From Charina bottae (lineage: Eukaryota > Chordata > Lepidosauria > Squamata > Charinaidae): a DNA stretch of 64,000 nucleotides. The notes beneath the pieces were generated by a model, which made no database searches, was not told where the DNA came from, and saw only the letters and a program-made list of their open reading frames with translations. Of this stretch, positions 1 through 9,030 are shown one piece after another. Numbering within the stretch: the first letter of the stretch is position 1; each line of letters begins with the position of its first letter. The position numbers were made by a program, and so were the translations under genes. The stretch is from assembly GCA_023362775.1 (NCBI GenBank), contig JALMGJ010000006.1, positions 13,216,501 to 13,280,500 on the forward strand, read 5' to 3'.

Positions 1-163
1 TTGCCTCCTGAAATCATGGGTGATCAGTCACTGGAGGTTTTCAAGCAAAGGTTGAACAGCCATTTGTCTCACATGGTATGACGATTCCTGACTTCAACAG
101 GAGGTTGGGCTAGACCACCTCCAAGGTCCCTTCCAACCCTAGGATTCTACAATTCTAGTTTAA
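1..163 (+). mobile_element. CR1 LINE 3' end
   Basis: The stretch reads as the 3' untranslated end of a CR1-type LINE: the 'GGTTGGGCTAGACCACCTCC' phrase, 'GGTCCCTTCCAACCC', then the terminal ATTCTA-type repeat 'AGGATTCTACAATTCTA'. That terminal repeat is the CR1 hallmark and fixes the strand. The 5' side runs off the window. Confidence 0.85.
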
Positions 164-219
164 ACTTCTGGCCAATATGAACTAGTATTCAATGCCAACA
201 TAAAAATATAGTAGAAAGT

Positions 220-357
220 TGGCTGTTGTGGGTCTTCCGGGCTGTGTGGCCGTGTTCTGGAAGTTGTGGTTCCTTAGGACACCTTAGAACACGGCCATAC
301 AGCCCGGGAGACCCACAAGAGCCATCGAACTCCGGCTGTGAAAGCCTTCGACAATAC
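220..357. mobile_element. Palindromic repeat, family B (Penelope-like?), centre-deleted
   Basis: A foldback repeat with the same arms as 52304-52573 (GGCTGTTGTGGGTCTTCCGG outward to the GTCGAAGGC end) but missing the centre that holds the hammerhead-like core. It is bounded by an exact 12-bp direct repeat, ATAGTAGAAAGT at 208-219 and 358-369, so it is a discrete insertion. Assignment to Penelope-like elements is inferred from the intact relative. Confidence 0.7.
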
Positions 358-369
358 ATAGTAGAAAGT

Positions 370-685
370 ATTTGATCAAATTCCCAGCAGGGAATGGATA
401 GAGTCCTTGAATTTGAAAATCAGGGTCAATCTTTGTTTTATGCTATTTTTTGAGCTAAATCAAGCTGCAGTTTGCATGGCAGTGAAAACCATACTGATAC
501 CACATTGGCACTTTGAAGCAAAGAGCAATTTTGCAGAGGGCGTTAGATAATTATGCAATGGGAAATGTTATTTTAAAGAAAAGAATGGAAAAACAGGTAC
601 TTTCCACAGTACATATTGGTATATTTAAATGATCCTTCATCTTCCCTGGCAACCCAACCCAATTCTTTTATATAGGAACCAAGCA
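370..685. other. No recognised feature
   Basis: AT-rich sequence without an ORF of note or a repeat I recognise. Confidence 0.5.
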
Positions 686-693
686 TGTTAGAG

Positions 694-828
694 CAGTGTT
701 TCTCAGTCTTGGCAGCTTGAAGATGTGTGGACTTCAACTCCCAGAATTCCCCAGCCAGCATGGCTGGCTGGGGAATTCTGGGAGTTAAAGTCCACACATC
801 TTCAAGCTGCCAGGGTTGAGAAACACTG
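694..828. mobile_element. hAT miniature element (CAGTGTTTCTCA family)
   Basis: A 135-bp near-perfect palindrome starting CAGTGTTTCTCA and ending GAGAAACACTG, with the inner arms 'TGGACTTCAACTCCCAG'. It is flanked by an exact 8-bp duplication TGTTAGAG (686-693 and 829-836), the target length of hAT elements. It has no coding capacity. Other copies in the window are at 2332, 6699 and 54082, with a fragment at 13340. Confidence 0.92.
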
Positions 829-840
829 TGTTAGAGAGAC

Positions 841-2323
841 AGGGTTTAAAATTAACCTGGTATACTAGGTTTAATTTGTAGCTATTTTACTTTTAACCCG
901 TGTGTGGATAAGAATGTAGGCATTTGAACCCCAGATTGTAACCTAAAGGATGAGCAGAACAAAGGTTTCCCACCCCACTGAGAACAAGGCTACAGGGCAG
1001 ATCTTCATTCTGAATATGTAGATCATAGCTCCGGGACAGACCAGCTGAAAGTCAGCATGTGTTTAACATGGCAGAGCCTAGATTTGTGTTTCTGCTTATT
1101 ACCACTTTCAGCTATGCTGAAAAGGCCACAGGATCATACTGCCAGCTCTGATGAAAGATTAGCTATTTCCAGGTCCATCTCCTAATGGACTGTTTTTATT
1201 CGCATTGGTTAAGGCCTTTATTTGCTTTTTTCTCTTTTCTGTTCCAATAACTTTGCACTTTATGTCATGTCTTTTAGATCATAAATCTGAAGGCTAAGGG
1301 TGTTTTATTACTGACTGTTGCAAGACTATTTAGGAGCCTTTCTTGGTTAAAAAGTAGGGGGGAAACAACCCATCGAAGCAGGCTTGCTTCAGAATCAATT
1401 TTATGGCCAAGCCTATTGGAAACATATCAACAATACAGACATCTGTGTCACTGTTTTCCACTTGCCAATCCAACCTTCTAATTCAAATTCAATATGCTTT
1501 ATCCTTGATCTTATTTCCTGGAAGGGGGGGGGGGTCACTTCCTCTGAACTCAGCTGTATGTGGCCATTGCTCCATCCTATGATTAAAATCTTACAGTAGC
1601 GTGAGAGGATAGATTAAAGTCTCCAGTGTGTGCCATCCCTTCCTCAGGTACACCCAAGTGTGAAAGATCCTGCTGTGAGTATATTGCTCTTCAGAGATTA
1701 ATAGATGAGAGCAGGTCCTTCTTGTAACTGCTCTGCAAATATTGGATGGTCTCTTGTATCGTTTCTTTGCTTGGTGTCCTTGGAAAGCATCGACTCCCTC
1801 CCTCCCTAATGCAGTTATTCCAGTTCTAGTGCAGTATTCAGGGTTCACATTTACAAAGGCAGGAATTCAGTTTGGGGCTGCATTACTTCCATCTGCTGAG
1901 ATGGGAGATGTGGCACAGCCATAGCATCTCTCAATTCAGAAAAATACATAAATAAATATCTGTATGGAATCTGAAAAAGAAAAGAAAAAACAGAGGAGAA
2001 CCATTCTGTTCCTCCATAGGTGGGTGAGCTGACCACAGCATTCCTCTTCTTTGTATCAACTGAAGAATCACTGTTCTGTTTGGTTTGAGAAGAATGAAAG
2101 CACAGGTCAATTGACAGGGTCTTTCTCCTTCTATCACTGCGCTGAGCGGAAATAAACACACATACAGAAGTCAGTATCACATGGACATTTGAGATGGAAC
2201 ACATTTGCTTTCAAAAATGTTTCCCAAAATTCTCATGTTCTGTATGCATGTTCTGATTGTTTTTTTTAATCACTCTTTTACATTGTTCACCATAAGCAAG
2301 GAGATCTTTGCAGTGCTGTGACC
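841..2323. other. Unique sequence, no gene recognised
   Basis: No homology-bearing ORF was seen. There is a run of nine or more G near 1527. Short ORFs here lack codon-bias or family signals. Confidence 0.5.
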
Positions 2324-2331
2324 TCCTAAAG

Positions 2332-2446
2332 CAGTGTTTCTCAACCTTGGCAACTTTAAGAGGTATGGACTTCAACTCCCAGGGGCTGGGGAATTCTGGG
2401 AGTTGAAGTCCACACCTCTTAAAGTTGCCAAGGTTGAGAAACACTG
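2332..2446. mobile_element. hAT miniature element (CAGTGTTTCTCA family)
   Basis: A 115-bp foldback with the same termini as the copy at 694. The 8-bp flanks TCCTAAAG and TTCTAAAA match at six of eight positions, so the target duplication is decayed. Non-coding. Confidence 0.88.
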
Positions 2447-2527
2447 TTCTAAAATGATAAATGAATTTGTGTGACCCTCCCATGAAACCTGATTAAGGCA
2501 AGAAATAAATATACTACTTACTTTTAA

Positions 2528-2799
2528 GTCTATGAAGGTTCTCAGTCATCCAGGTGGAATTGTCTGTAGCTTGAATCATGTCAACTGGATTTCTATTTTC
2601 TCAGTGGAAACGTTTCGCTCCTTATCCAAGGAGCTTCTTCAGTCTGAGCAAAGTTGGTAAGGGAATCCTAAATATGTTTCTAGGTAGCTGTGTGACCTTA
2701 CACAGAAGATGTCTTTGTGCCTGCTGCAGGATCTGATCTGCTCTGTGACCCTTAACTGTAGATTGCAGGCGTAGGCTTGTCGGGATGAGTCTCTGTTGT
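2528..2799 (-). mobile_element. Family A repeat with hammerhead-like core (Penelope-like?)
   Basis: A 272-bp insertion bounded by an exact 14-bp duplication CTACTTACTTTTAA (2514-2527 and 2800-2813). It shares the 'GAAGGTTCTCAGTCATCCAG' end and the hammerhead-like core with the palindromic copies at 4783 and 46574. It is not a palindrome: after the core it continues into unrelated sequence, so it may be closest to a monomeric unit. Terminal pieces of Penelope-like elements are known to carry such ribozymes; the assignment is inferred. Confidence 0.68.
2601..2650 (-). ncRNA. Hammerhead-like ribozyme core, family A
   Basis: On the minus strand: CUGAAGA, one extra A, stem II GCUCCUU-GGAU-AAGGAGC (seven pairs), then GAAACGUU. 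Helix I is AGA before the core against UC(C) after the predicted cleavage U, with CUC/GAG pairing further out across a small bulge. ACGU gives a loopless helix III that can only form between two molecules. The extra nucleotide before stem II departs from the canonical core. Activity is untested. Confidence 0.5.
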
Positions 2800-3000
2800 C
2801 TACTTACTTTTAATAATGACCTTTTAGTCTATATATCAGATGATATAAAGACAGAAGCTGGCAAGAAAATATTTTCATTAGAAATAAACATTCTAAATAT
2901 AATATATATATATTTAATATAAATATTTATATTTATATTTATTATATGCATATAATAAAGAGGCTTGATGTCTTTCAACCGAGATGCCTCTGCTGAATTC

Positions 3001-3334
3001 TAAAGATTCAATATTTTGATTACATCACAAATGAAGAGGTGCTCCGAAGGAGTAGCTCGTGTAAACTTCATAATATCGTCGCACGTAAAAGACTTCAACT
3101 GGCTGGTCATATCTTCCGCATGGAGAACAATTGGATTCCTAAAATGGCAATGAGTTGGATTCCTCCTAACACTAAAAGACAACGAGGACGCCCTTGAATA
3201 ACATGGTGAAGAACACTGATAGAAGACCTGAAGGCATTGCATATCACATGGAAAAATGCCAAAACAATCGCCCAAGATCGAAAGAGCTGGAGAATCCTTA
3301 CTGCCCGATATACCATGTAGCATGGTCCTGGGAA
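3001..3334 (+). mobile_element. Non-LTR retrotransposon, C-terminal ORF2 remnant
   Basis: Forward translation with breaks gives the conserved C-terminal pattern of several LINE clades: 'RLQLAGHIFRMEN', 'KRQRGRP', 'WRTLIEDLK' and 'AQDRKSWRIL'. It sits directly against a GTAG microsatellite that probably grew from its 3' tail. The clade (RTE-related or other) is not resolved. The reading frame has at least one stop. Confidence 0.65.
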
Positions 3335-3378
3335 AGGTAGGTAGGTAGGTAGGTAGGTAGGTAGGTAGGTAGATAGAT
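3335..3378. repeat. (GTAG)n microsatellite
   Basis: About ten GTAG units followed by two ATAG units, immediately downstream of the LINE remnant. Confidence 0.95.
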
Positions 3379-3425
3379 ATAAACAAGAACACAATTACAG
3401 TTTTAAACTACATTTTTAAATGGAA

Positions 3426-3545
3426 AGGATAATCTTGCTTGTTGTTGTTGTTTAGTCATTTAGTCGTGTCCGACTCTTCGTGACCTCATGGACTATAGCA
3501 GGCCAGGCCTTCCTGTCCTCCACTGTCTCCCAGAGTTTACTGAAA
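3426..3545 (-). mobile_element. BovB (RTE) LINE 3' end, truncated
   Basis: The plus strand reads 'TTAGTCGTGTCCGACTCTTC', 'GTGACCTCATGGACTATAGC' and so on, which is the reverse complement of a BovB 3' terminus. Only about 120 bp remain. No convincing target duplication was found. Confidence 0.8.
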
Positions 3546-4013
3546 TAATGCTTAGTTTAGTATAATTCTTGAATTTTGGTTTTTTGAAATAGGTACTGAT
3601 TTCCCCTTCCACATATATTTTGGACCAATGTTTGCTCATGATAGCACCAACTGTAGGAAATGCCAGTTTTGCTGCCAGTTTTTTTTTCAGGCAGAACAGG
3701 AATGAATTCTGACCGTGACCCACTTTTGGTGTGTGTGCCATGAGGGTTGCATGCCCACAGCTGGAGCCCCATCAGGATTTGCTCTGAGTTTGGCTTAGAG
3801 AAGTCAGGTGTTGGCTTATCCAGGCAAAGCAGGAGCAAGCATTGCCAGAGATTCAGCTTTGCACATGTAAGCCATCAATCTCAGTCTACGCTCTGAGCTT
3901 GGCTCTCTACTTTGCTCAGACAATCTGGGAGCAAATTCTCGGGAGTGTTTTAGTTTTTGCTGCACATCCCCCCCCCCAACCCCCAATGTTTGGGACTTCA
4001 CAAACCCTTGACT
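3546..4013. other. No recognised feature
   Basis: Overlapping short ORFs on both strands without recognisable domains. Contains a C-rich run near 3970. Confidence 0.45.
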
Positions 4014-4021
4014 CACTAGGA

Positions 4022-4224
4022 CAGAGCTTTCCAAATTTTTCATGTTGGTGACACACTTTTTAGACATGCATCATTTTGCGACACACTCTTACAGCAGGGC
4101 ACAAGGCAGGCACTAGGACCTGCGCAGAATCCTGGCAGGGCTCAGAGGCAGCAGCAGCCGCGACACACCCAGACACTGCAGCCGACACACTAACGTGTCG
4201 CGACACACAGTTTGGAAAGCTCTG
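4022..4224. mobile_element. hAT miniature element (CAGAGCTTTCCAAA family)
   Basis: Starts CAGAGCTTTCCAAA and ends TTTGGAAAGCTCTG, with 'GGTGACACACTTTTTAGACA' inside. The terminus matches the end at 22375 of the element holding the intact transposase, so this is a non-autonomous deletion derivative of that family. Flanks CACTAGGA and CCCTACGA agree at six of eight positions. Confidence 0.85.
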
Positions 4225-4782
4225 CCCTACGAGGTCATAACCCACTGTGTGAAACCCTCTGGATTAAATACAGATGAAAGATGTACACTATAGGTCTGAA
4301 TAAGCTCATCAACACCAGAATGACTTTGTTATCCCTGACAACTGTTTTGTGAATAGGTGCTATTTATAGATAATTATTTCTGTCTGATCCTCCTGCATAT
4401 CATTTCTCTCTGTTCTATGGATATGTGTGCATTTTCCTAATTCCGTAACCTAATGCAGTGACTACAAAAACTGAAGACATCATAAATTTGGTATTAAAAA
4501 TCCAAAATTTGTAGCAAGGCAATATGTTTTTTAAGACTAACCAAAATGTCACCAAAGAGCTGGCAAGCTTTTTAGTCCTCCGGGACTCTTGATCAGACAA
4601 GAAGTAAGAAAAAGGAATTCCAAAAATTAGGCCAGATGTTTCAGCCAGCTGCAGTTCAAAGATGGAAATTGTGAAGGTGCCTCAAGACTCTTTGTTCTAT
4701 GTGCTAGAACTACTAATAAGTTTTCTCATGGTCCCAGGTTGGCCATAACATGGACATGTCTATGATTACATTAGTTCAGAAT

Positions 4783-5085
4783 GTCGATGAAGGTTCTCAG
4801 TCATCCAGGTGGAACAGTCTGTGGCTTGAATCATGTCAACTGGATTTCTATTTTCTCAGTAGAAACGTTTCACTCCCTATCCAAGGAGCTTCTTCAGTCT
4901 GAGTAAAGTTAGTAAGGGAATCCTTAAATATGTTTCTAGGGTGGCTGTGTGTCACACAGCCACCCTAGAAACATATTTAAGGATGCCCTTACTAACTTTA
5001 CTCAGACTGAAGAAGCTCCTTGGATAAGGAGTGAAACGTTTCTACTAAGAAAATAGAAATCCAGTTGACATGATTCAAGCCACAG
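4783..5085. mobile_element. Palindromic family A repeat with paired hammerhead-like cores
   Basis: A 303-bp inverted repeat whose two arms run from 'GATGAAGGTTCTCAGTC' to 'GATTCAAGCCACAG'. It is bounded by an exact 13-bp duplication ATTAGTTCAGAAT (4770-4782 and 5086-5098). Each arm carries a hammerhead-like core in opposite orientation: minus at about 4864-4896 and plus at 5007-5040. The head-to-head structure and 12-14 bp duplications recur in other copies. Confidence 0.72.
5007..5040 (+). ncRNA. Hammerhead-like ribozyme core, family A
   Basis: CUGAAGA at 5007, an extra A, stem II GCUCCUU-GGAU-AAGGAGU with a terminal G-U pair, then GAAACGUU. Helix I pairs AGA (5004-5006) with UCU after the predicted cleavage site. 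Core bases C3 to A9 and G12 to A14 are all present. The second helix I block seen at 2601 is mutated here. Confidence 0.48.
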
Positions 5086-5149
5086 ATTAGTTCAGAATAT
5101 TTAACATGAATCTCAAGTCATTTTAAATTTAGTGTTTCTGTCCCTCTGT

Positions 5150-5950
5150 GTGTGTGTGTGCATGCGCATGTGCTTTGCAAGTGAGCAGAATGGTTTAATT
5201 GGCAGGAGGGACACTGTTACTGAGGTATCCTCAGATATCGCATCTTTTGTTTTGGTGGACTTTCATCCACCATTGCAATCGATGTTCAGAGGAAACCACC
5301 TCTGCATTATGGACCTTCATCTACAACCCTGTATTGATGAAACTCCTTCTACCATGGCTAACTTTGGCAGTTTTGCTTGTGCAGGTGTACAGAATTTTGG
5401 CTAGTAGCCACTGCCTCTTTGTCATGCTTCTCAGCAGCACTAATGAACAGTTACTTTTCACTGCCTTTATGGCAAACATTTGAAGTATTCTGTGCTATTA
5501 TCTTCGCCCTTGTTTCATCATCTTTTCTGCATGCTAAAGATTCAGATCAATCCATAACTTGATATTATGCCTCTACAGGGAGACATAAAGACGGCTTTGC
5601 ATCAACATGGCTCTGTACGTCTTTGCCAAGTGGTTCACAATGATGCATTTTAAATGACTGAACTCTTCTCAGTACTGACTGCTTGTGTTTATGCAAGAGA
5701 ATCAATATGGAAAGAGGGAAGAAGGCAATGCCGAGTCAAGGCAGTTCATCCTTATCTCTGGTTTTCTTTTGGCTTCCAACTGGCTGTCTCCAGGGCTGGT
5801 GGGAGTTTCATATTTCCTAATAAGTATGGCTAGTCATTAATTCGTTAGTTAATTAATGATGTCCAACTCCTCTGGGGAACCCCAGGTTGAGAAGGCTGCT
5901 TTTCCCCACCACAGTTTGTGGGAAGGTCTACAGAAAGGCTAGATTACATG
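5150..5950. other. No recognised feature; weak ORFs
   Basis: A short TG run at about 5145-5160 and three overlapping ORFs up to 94 codons between 5132 and 5562. Their translations show no domain or repeat I know, and codon use looks random. Confidence 0.4.
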
Positions 5951-5956
5951 TTGTTC

Positions 5957-6240
5957 CTTTATTATTAAATCTATACACCTCCTTTCCTTTCCATTTCTGT
6001 AAACACCCAGGGCAGCTTACAATAATAAAAATACAAACTTTGAATCATAACAGTAAAATCAAAACAATTAAAATAAAAATCAACTGTTAAAATCAACCGT
6101 TAAAAGTTTGGTGATAGAGATGCATTTTTGCCATTTTCCTGAATCTTGGGAGATTGGGAGCTAACTTGCACCTCCTTCAGGAGCACCTGCCACAACCTGG
6201 GATATTTTCAACACAGTCTTTTCTGCTGATCAAAGTAAGT
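5957..6240 (-). mobile_element. L2/CR1-type LINE 3' UTR
   Basis: The antisense tail 'TTATTATTAAATCTATACAC' followed by 'CAGGGCAGCTTACAATAA' is the reverse complement of the common '...TTGTAAGC-GCCC-TGAG...ATTTAATAAA' end of reptile L2/CR1 LINEs. Degraded, with no coding remnant. Confidence 0.6.
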
Positions 6241-6647
6241 AACCAAGAAGGTTTAGGGCAGGCAGTCTCAACGATAATCTGCCCGAAGCATTGACCTTTT
6301 TGTAAACCAGGACTGAAGGCATGGGATAGGTCCCTTAATTCTCTGAGATGGCTGCTTTTTAGCTGTAGGCAAAGGGGGCACGAAAAACTGATCTCTCCCT
6401 TCTCTCCATCAATGTTTCCATCAATTCCATCTCTTCAGGGTCTTTCTAACCCTAACCTTAACTGGGGGGCTCCTGATATATCAGACCATAGTTGAAAGCA
6501 TGTGTAGTAATGGTTGGAACTGTAGCCCTTTGCATCTGGACAGCCCCAGATTGCGGAATTTGTGGTGCATTGACAGTTAGATGTTGCTTGTTTGGACACA
6601 CACCCACACAAATAGACAGGACAGGCTTAGAGCTAATATAGCCAACT

Positions 6648-6650
<3 letters not shown>

Positions 6651-6698
<48 letters not shown>
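6651..6698. repeat. (TG)n(AG)n microsatellite
   Basis: About 20 TG units followed by AG units, abutting the hAT miniature element at 6699. Confidence 0.97.
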
Positions 6699-6823
6699 CA
6701 GTGTTTCTCATGTTTCTCAACCTTAGCAACTTTAAGATGTGGCTGGCTGGGGATGTGGCTGGCTGGGGAATTCTGGGAGTTGAAGTCCACACATCTGAAA
6801 GTTGCCAAGGTTGCGAAACACTG
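6699..6823. mobile_element. hAT miniature element (CAGTGTTTCTCA family)
   Basis: Same termini as the copy at 694. The 5' end has a small internal duplication ('GTTTCTCATGTTTCTCAACC') and the centre repeats 'GATGTGGCTGGCTGGGG'. The 8-bp flanks (AGAGAGAG and CATTAGAG) match only in the last four bases, because the element lies at the edge of the AG run. Confidence 0.8.
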
Positions 6824-7879
6824 CATTAGAGAAACCCACAGACCCTTTGCTTCTCCCCTGAAAAAAAACAACCCCAAACAATTCACACACACCCTTCAAA
6901 ACATTCAAAAGCAAAAAAACATTAACAAAACCCCAACAAAATGCAAATGATCTCCCCAATATCACGCACAGAGAAAACACGCCTTCTCATCTCTCTTTCC
7001 AGGCCTTCAAATTTGCCAAGACAGGATAGGGGTCTTCCCATTCTTTTTTTTAAAGAATAAGTTTTAGCAGTGGCTGGCAGTGGTAGAAAGGAAACCCCCA
7101 ACTTCTGACTTCAGCCCCCCAGGTCTGACGGGGATTCAGAGGAAGCAGGCGGATCCACAGATTTCTGCTCCTCTTACAGATTTGCAAATAGATAGACAGC
7201 TAGAGCAAGGATCTTGGAAATGGCCACAAAACATGCTTGGAAGTCATTGTAATTTTTATCAGGAAGCACCCTGAAACATTTTATATACACACAAAGGCAT
7301 CTGTGGTTTTATTAATGGAAGAGAAAACTTTGGATTTTCATTAGAAAAGCCGCATGTTTCTTAAGAGCAAATTAGTAGCCTTCACTTTAATTGTGAACGG
7401 TTTCTTAAGAAGCTCTGCCTTACGGCTGCCCAAGCCCAATTTGTATTTCTTTATAACTATTTGAAATGGTGGCTCTTCTGCAGCTCGATAGAGGAGATGG
7501 ATTCAGAGAAAAGCAAACACTTTCCAGGGCTGATTCATTATGCAGTCAGAGTGGCGAAAGATTACACATTTAACCAGGTTTCGTATTCACTCATTCCTGT
7601 AGAGGTCAAAGACGCGCACCTATCTCGTTCTATTAACTTCTGTTATTTTGCCAGCCTCAGCCGTTTTTAGAATTCTTTGAGTGTTGATTCACCCCACCCC
7701 ATTTCTCCCCTTCCCTTTCTCGGCTGTTGCCCTTATGAAAGAGACTCCCAGCTAGTATTGTCATGCAATTGATATCTGCAGCATATTAGTAAAGTTTCTT
7801 TTAAAGCTAAGGCATGCAAAGCCAAATTGCAACTCAGAGAGATGGGGGGGGGGGCAGGGGTGTTGTTTGCAGAGCCAAT
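6824..7879. other. Unique sequence, no gene recognised
   Basis: Short ORFs at 7080-7274 and 7461-7670 have no recognisable similarity. A G run of about ten lies near 7845. Confidence 0.45.
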
Positions 7880-7884
7880 GTGGC

Positions 7885-8010
7885 ATCTGCAATGGTGCGG
7901 TTGAAGCTCTGCCTGGTTTAATGGGCATTAGATGGGCATGTAAAAGCCAAGCAGAGCTTTGATCACACCATCATGACTGCCATCTTGACCTTACTCTGCA
8001 GACACCCTTG
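7885..8010. mobile_element. Degraded inverted-repeat element (TCAAGATGG family)
   Basis: Arms 'GCGGTTGAAGCTCTGCC' and 'GCAGAGCTTTGATCACACCA' followed by 'CTGCCATCTTGACC' match the better preserved copies at 22085, 27405 and 28785. No target duplication was seen here. Confidence 0.5.
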
Positions 8011-8334
8011 CTGGGAGGTAAGATGGCTGTTAAAATAGGCTTGGAAAGGAGGACATAAGGAAAGAAGAGAGGACAGTGGCGAAGAGTGATTTTTAAAAAA
8101 TAACAGAATGCACCTAAAGGTATCCACTGCATTCACAAGTCAACCATGAGATGCACACTGATGCATAGTGGTATAAGGGAGTATGTTGAAGAGATCTGTA
8201 CTTTCTCACCTATAGGATGCCCTGTACAACTGTGGATGTTCTAGTTCCTGCCAGTATGTTTTGTTTTGGTTTTTTTTACACCATGCATTGCAAATATTAT
8301 TTCATTTCTATTAAGTAGCACTGTGCAATAGTTA

Positions 8335-8349
8335 TATCCATCCATCCAT

Positions 8350-8420
<71 letters not shown>

Positions 8421-8660
8421 TCTATCTATCTCTATCTCTATCTCTATCTCTATCTCTATCTCTATCTCTATCTCTATCTCTATCTCTATCTCTATCTCTA
8501 TCTCTATCTCTATCTCTATCTCTATCTCTATCTCTATCTCTATCTCTATCTCTATCTCTCTATCATCTCTATCTCTATCTCTATCTCTATCTCTATCTCT
8601 ATCTCTATCTCTATCTCTATCTCTATCTATCTCTAATGTCTATCTCTATCTCTCTCATAT
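8335..8660. repeat. Compound microsatellite: (ATCC)n, (TC)n, (TCTATC)n
   Basis: About 46 bp of ATCC units, about 34 bp of TC, then about 240 bp of TCTATC hexamers with a few interruptions. It abuts the 3' end of a minus-strand L2/CR1 LINE at 8665, so on the LINE's strand it continues its tail. Confidence 0.95.
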
Positions 8661-8664
8661 TTAT

Positions 8665-9020
8665 ATGGCTGCCCCATCTACCAGAGGCATTCTGGGCAAT
8701 GAACAGATAAAGCAAAACAAAATCACAGCCCATAGCATCCAAAGTAGCAACCGAGGCCTCTAAAAATCGCACAAACAACAGATACACCTGCACCCACATC
8801 AGAGCTCCATTAGGAGCCTGGCCCCAATGCCTGAGGGAAGAGCCAGGTCTTCATGACCTTGTGGAAGGCCAGCAGGGTTGGGGTTGACCATATCTTGGGG
8901 GGAGCTATTCCATGAGACAAGTGCCATGACAGAGAAGGCATGCTTCTGAGGACCCACCAAGAGATATTCTTCACCAATAAGATGGGGAGCATGTCCACTC
9001 TGCCTGAGCTGGTGGAATGG
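8665..9020 (-). mobile_element. L2/CR1-type LINE 3' end
   Basis: The minus strand carries a decayed C-terminal peptide pattern ending 'LLAFHKVMKTWLF' followed by a 3' UTR ending in 'GGGGCAGCCATATAAAT'. The same 'F-K-LKTW' end occurs in the L2/CR1 copy at 59840. The BovB element at 9031 starts right after it. Confidence 0.75.
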
Positions 9021-9030
9021 GCAGAAGCCA

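Noticed and set aside
5132..5562. Overlapping ORFs that look hydrophobic and membrane-like
   Set aside because: No family match, no start context, and three frames overlap equally; chance is the better explanation.
6458..6892. ORF with a run of TH or VC dipeptides
   Set aside because: It reads through a TG microsatellite and a hAT miniature element.
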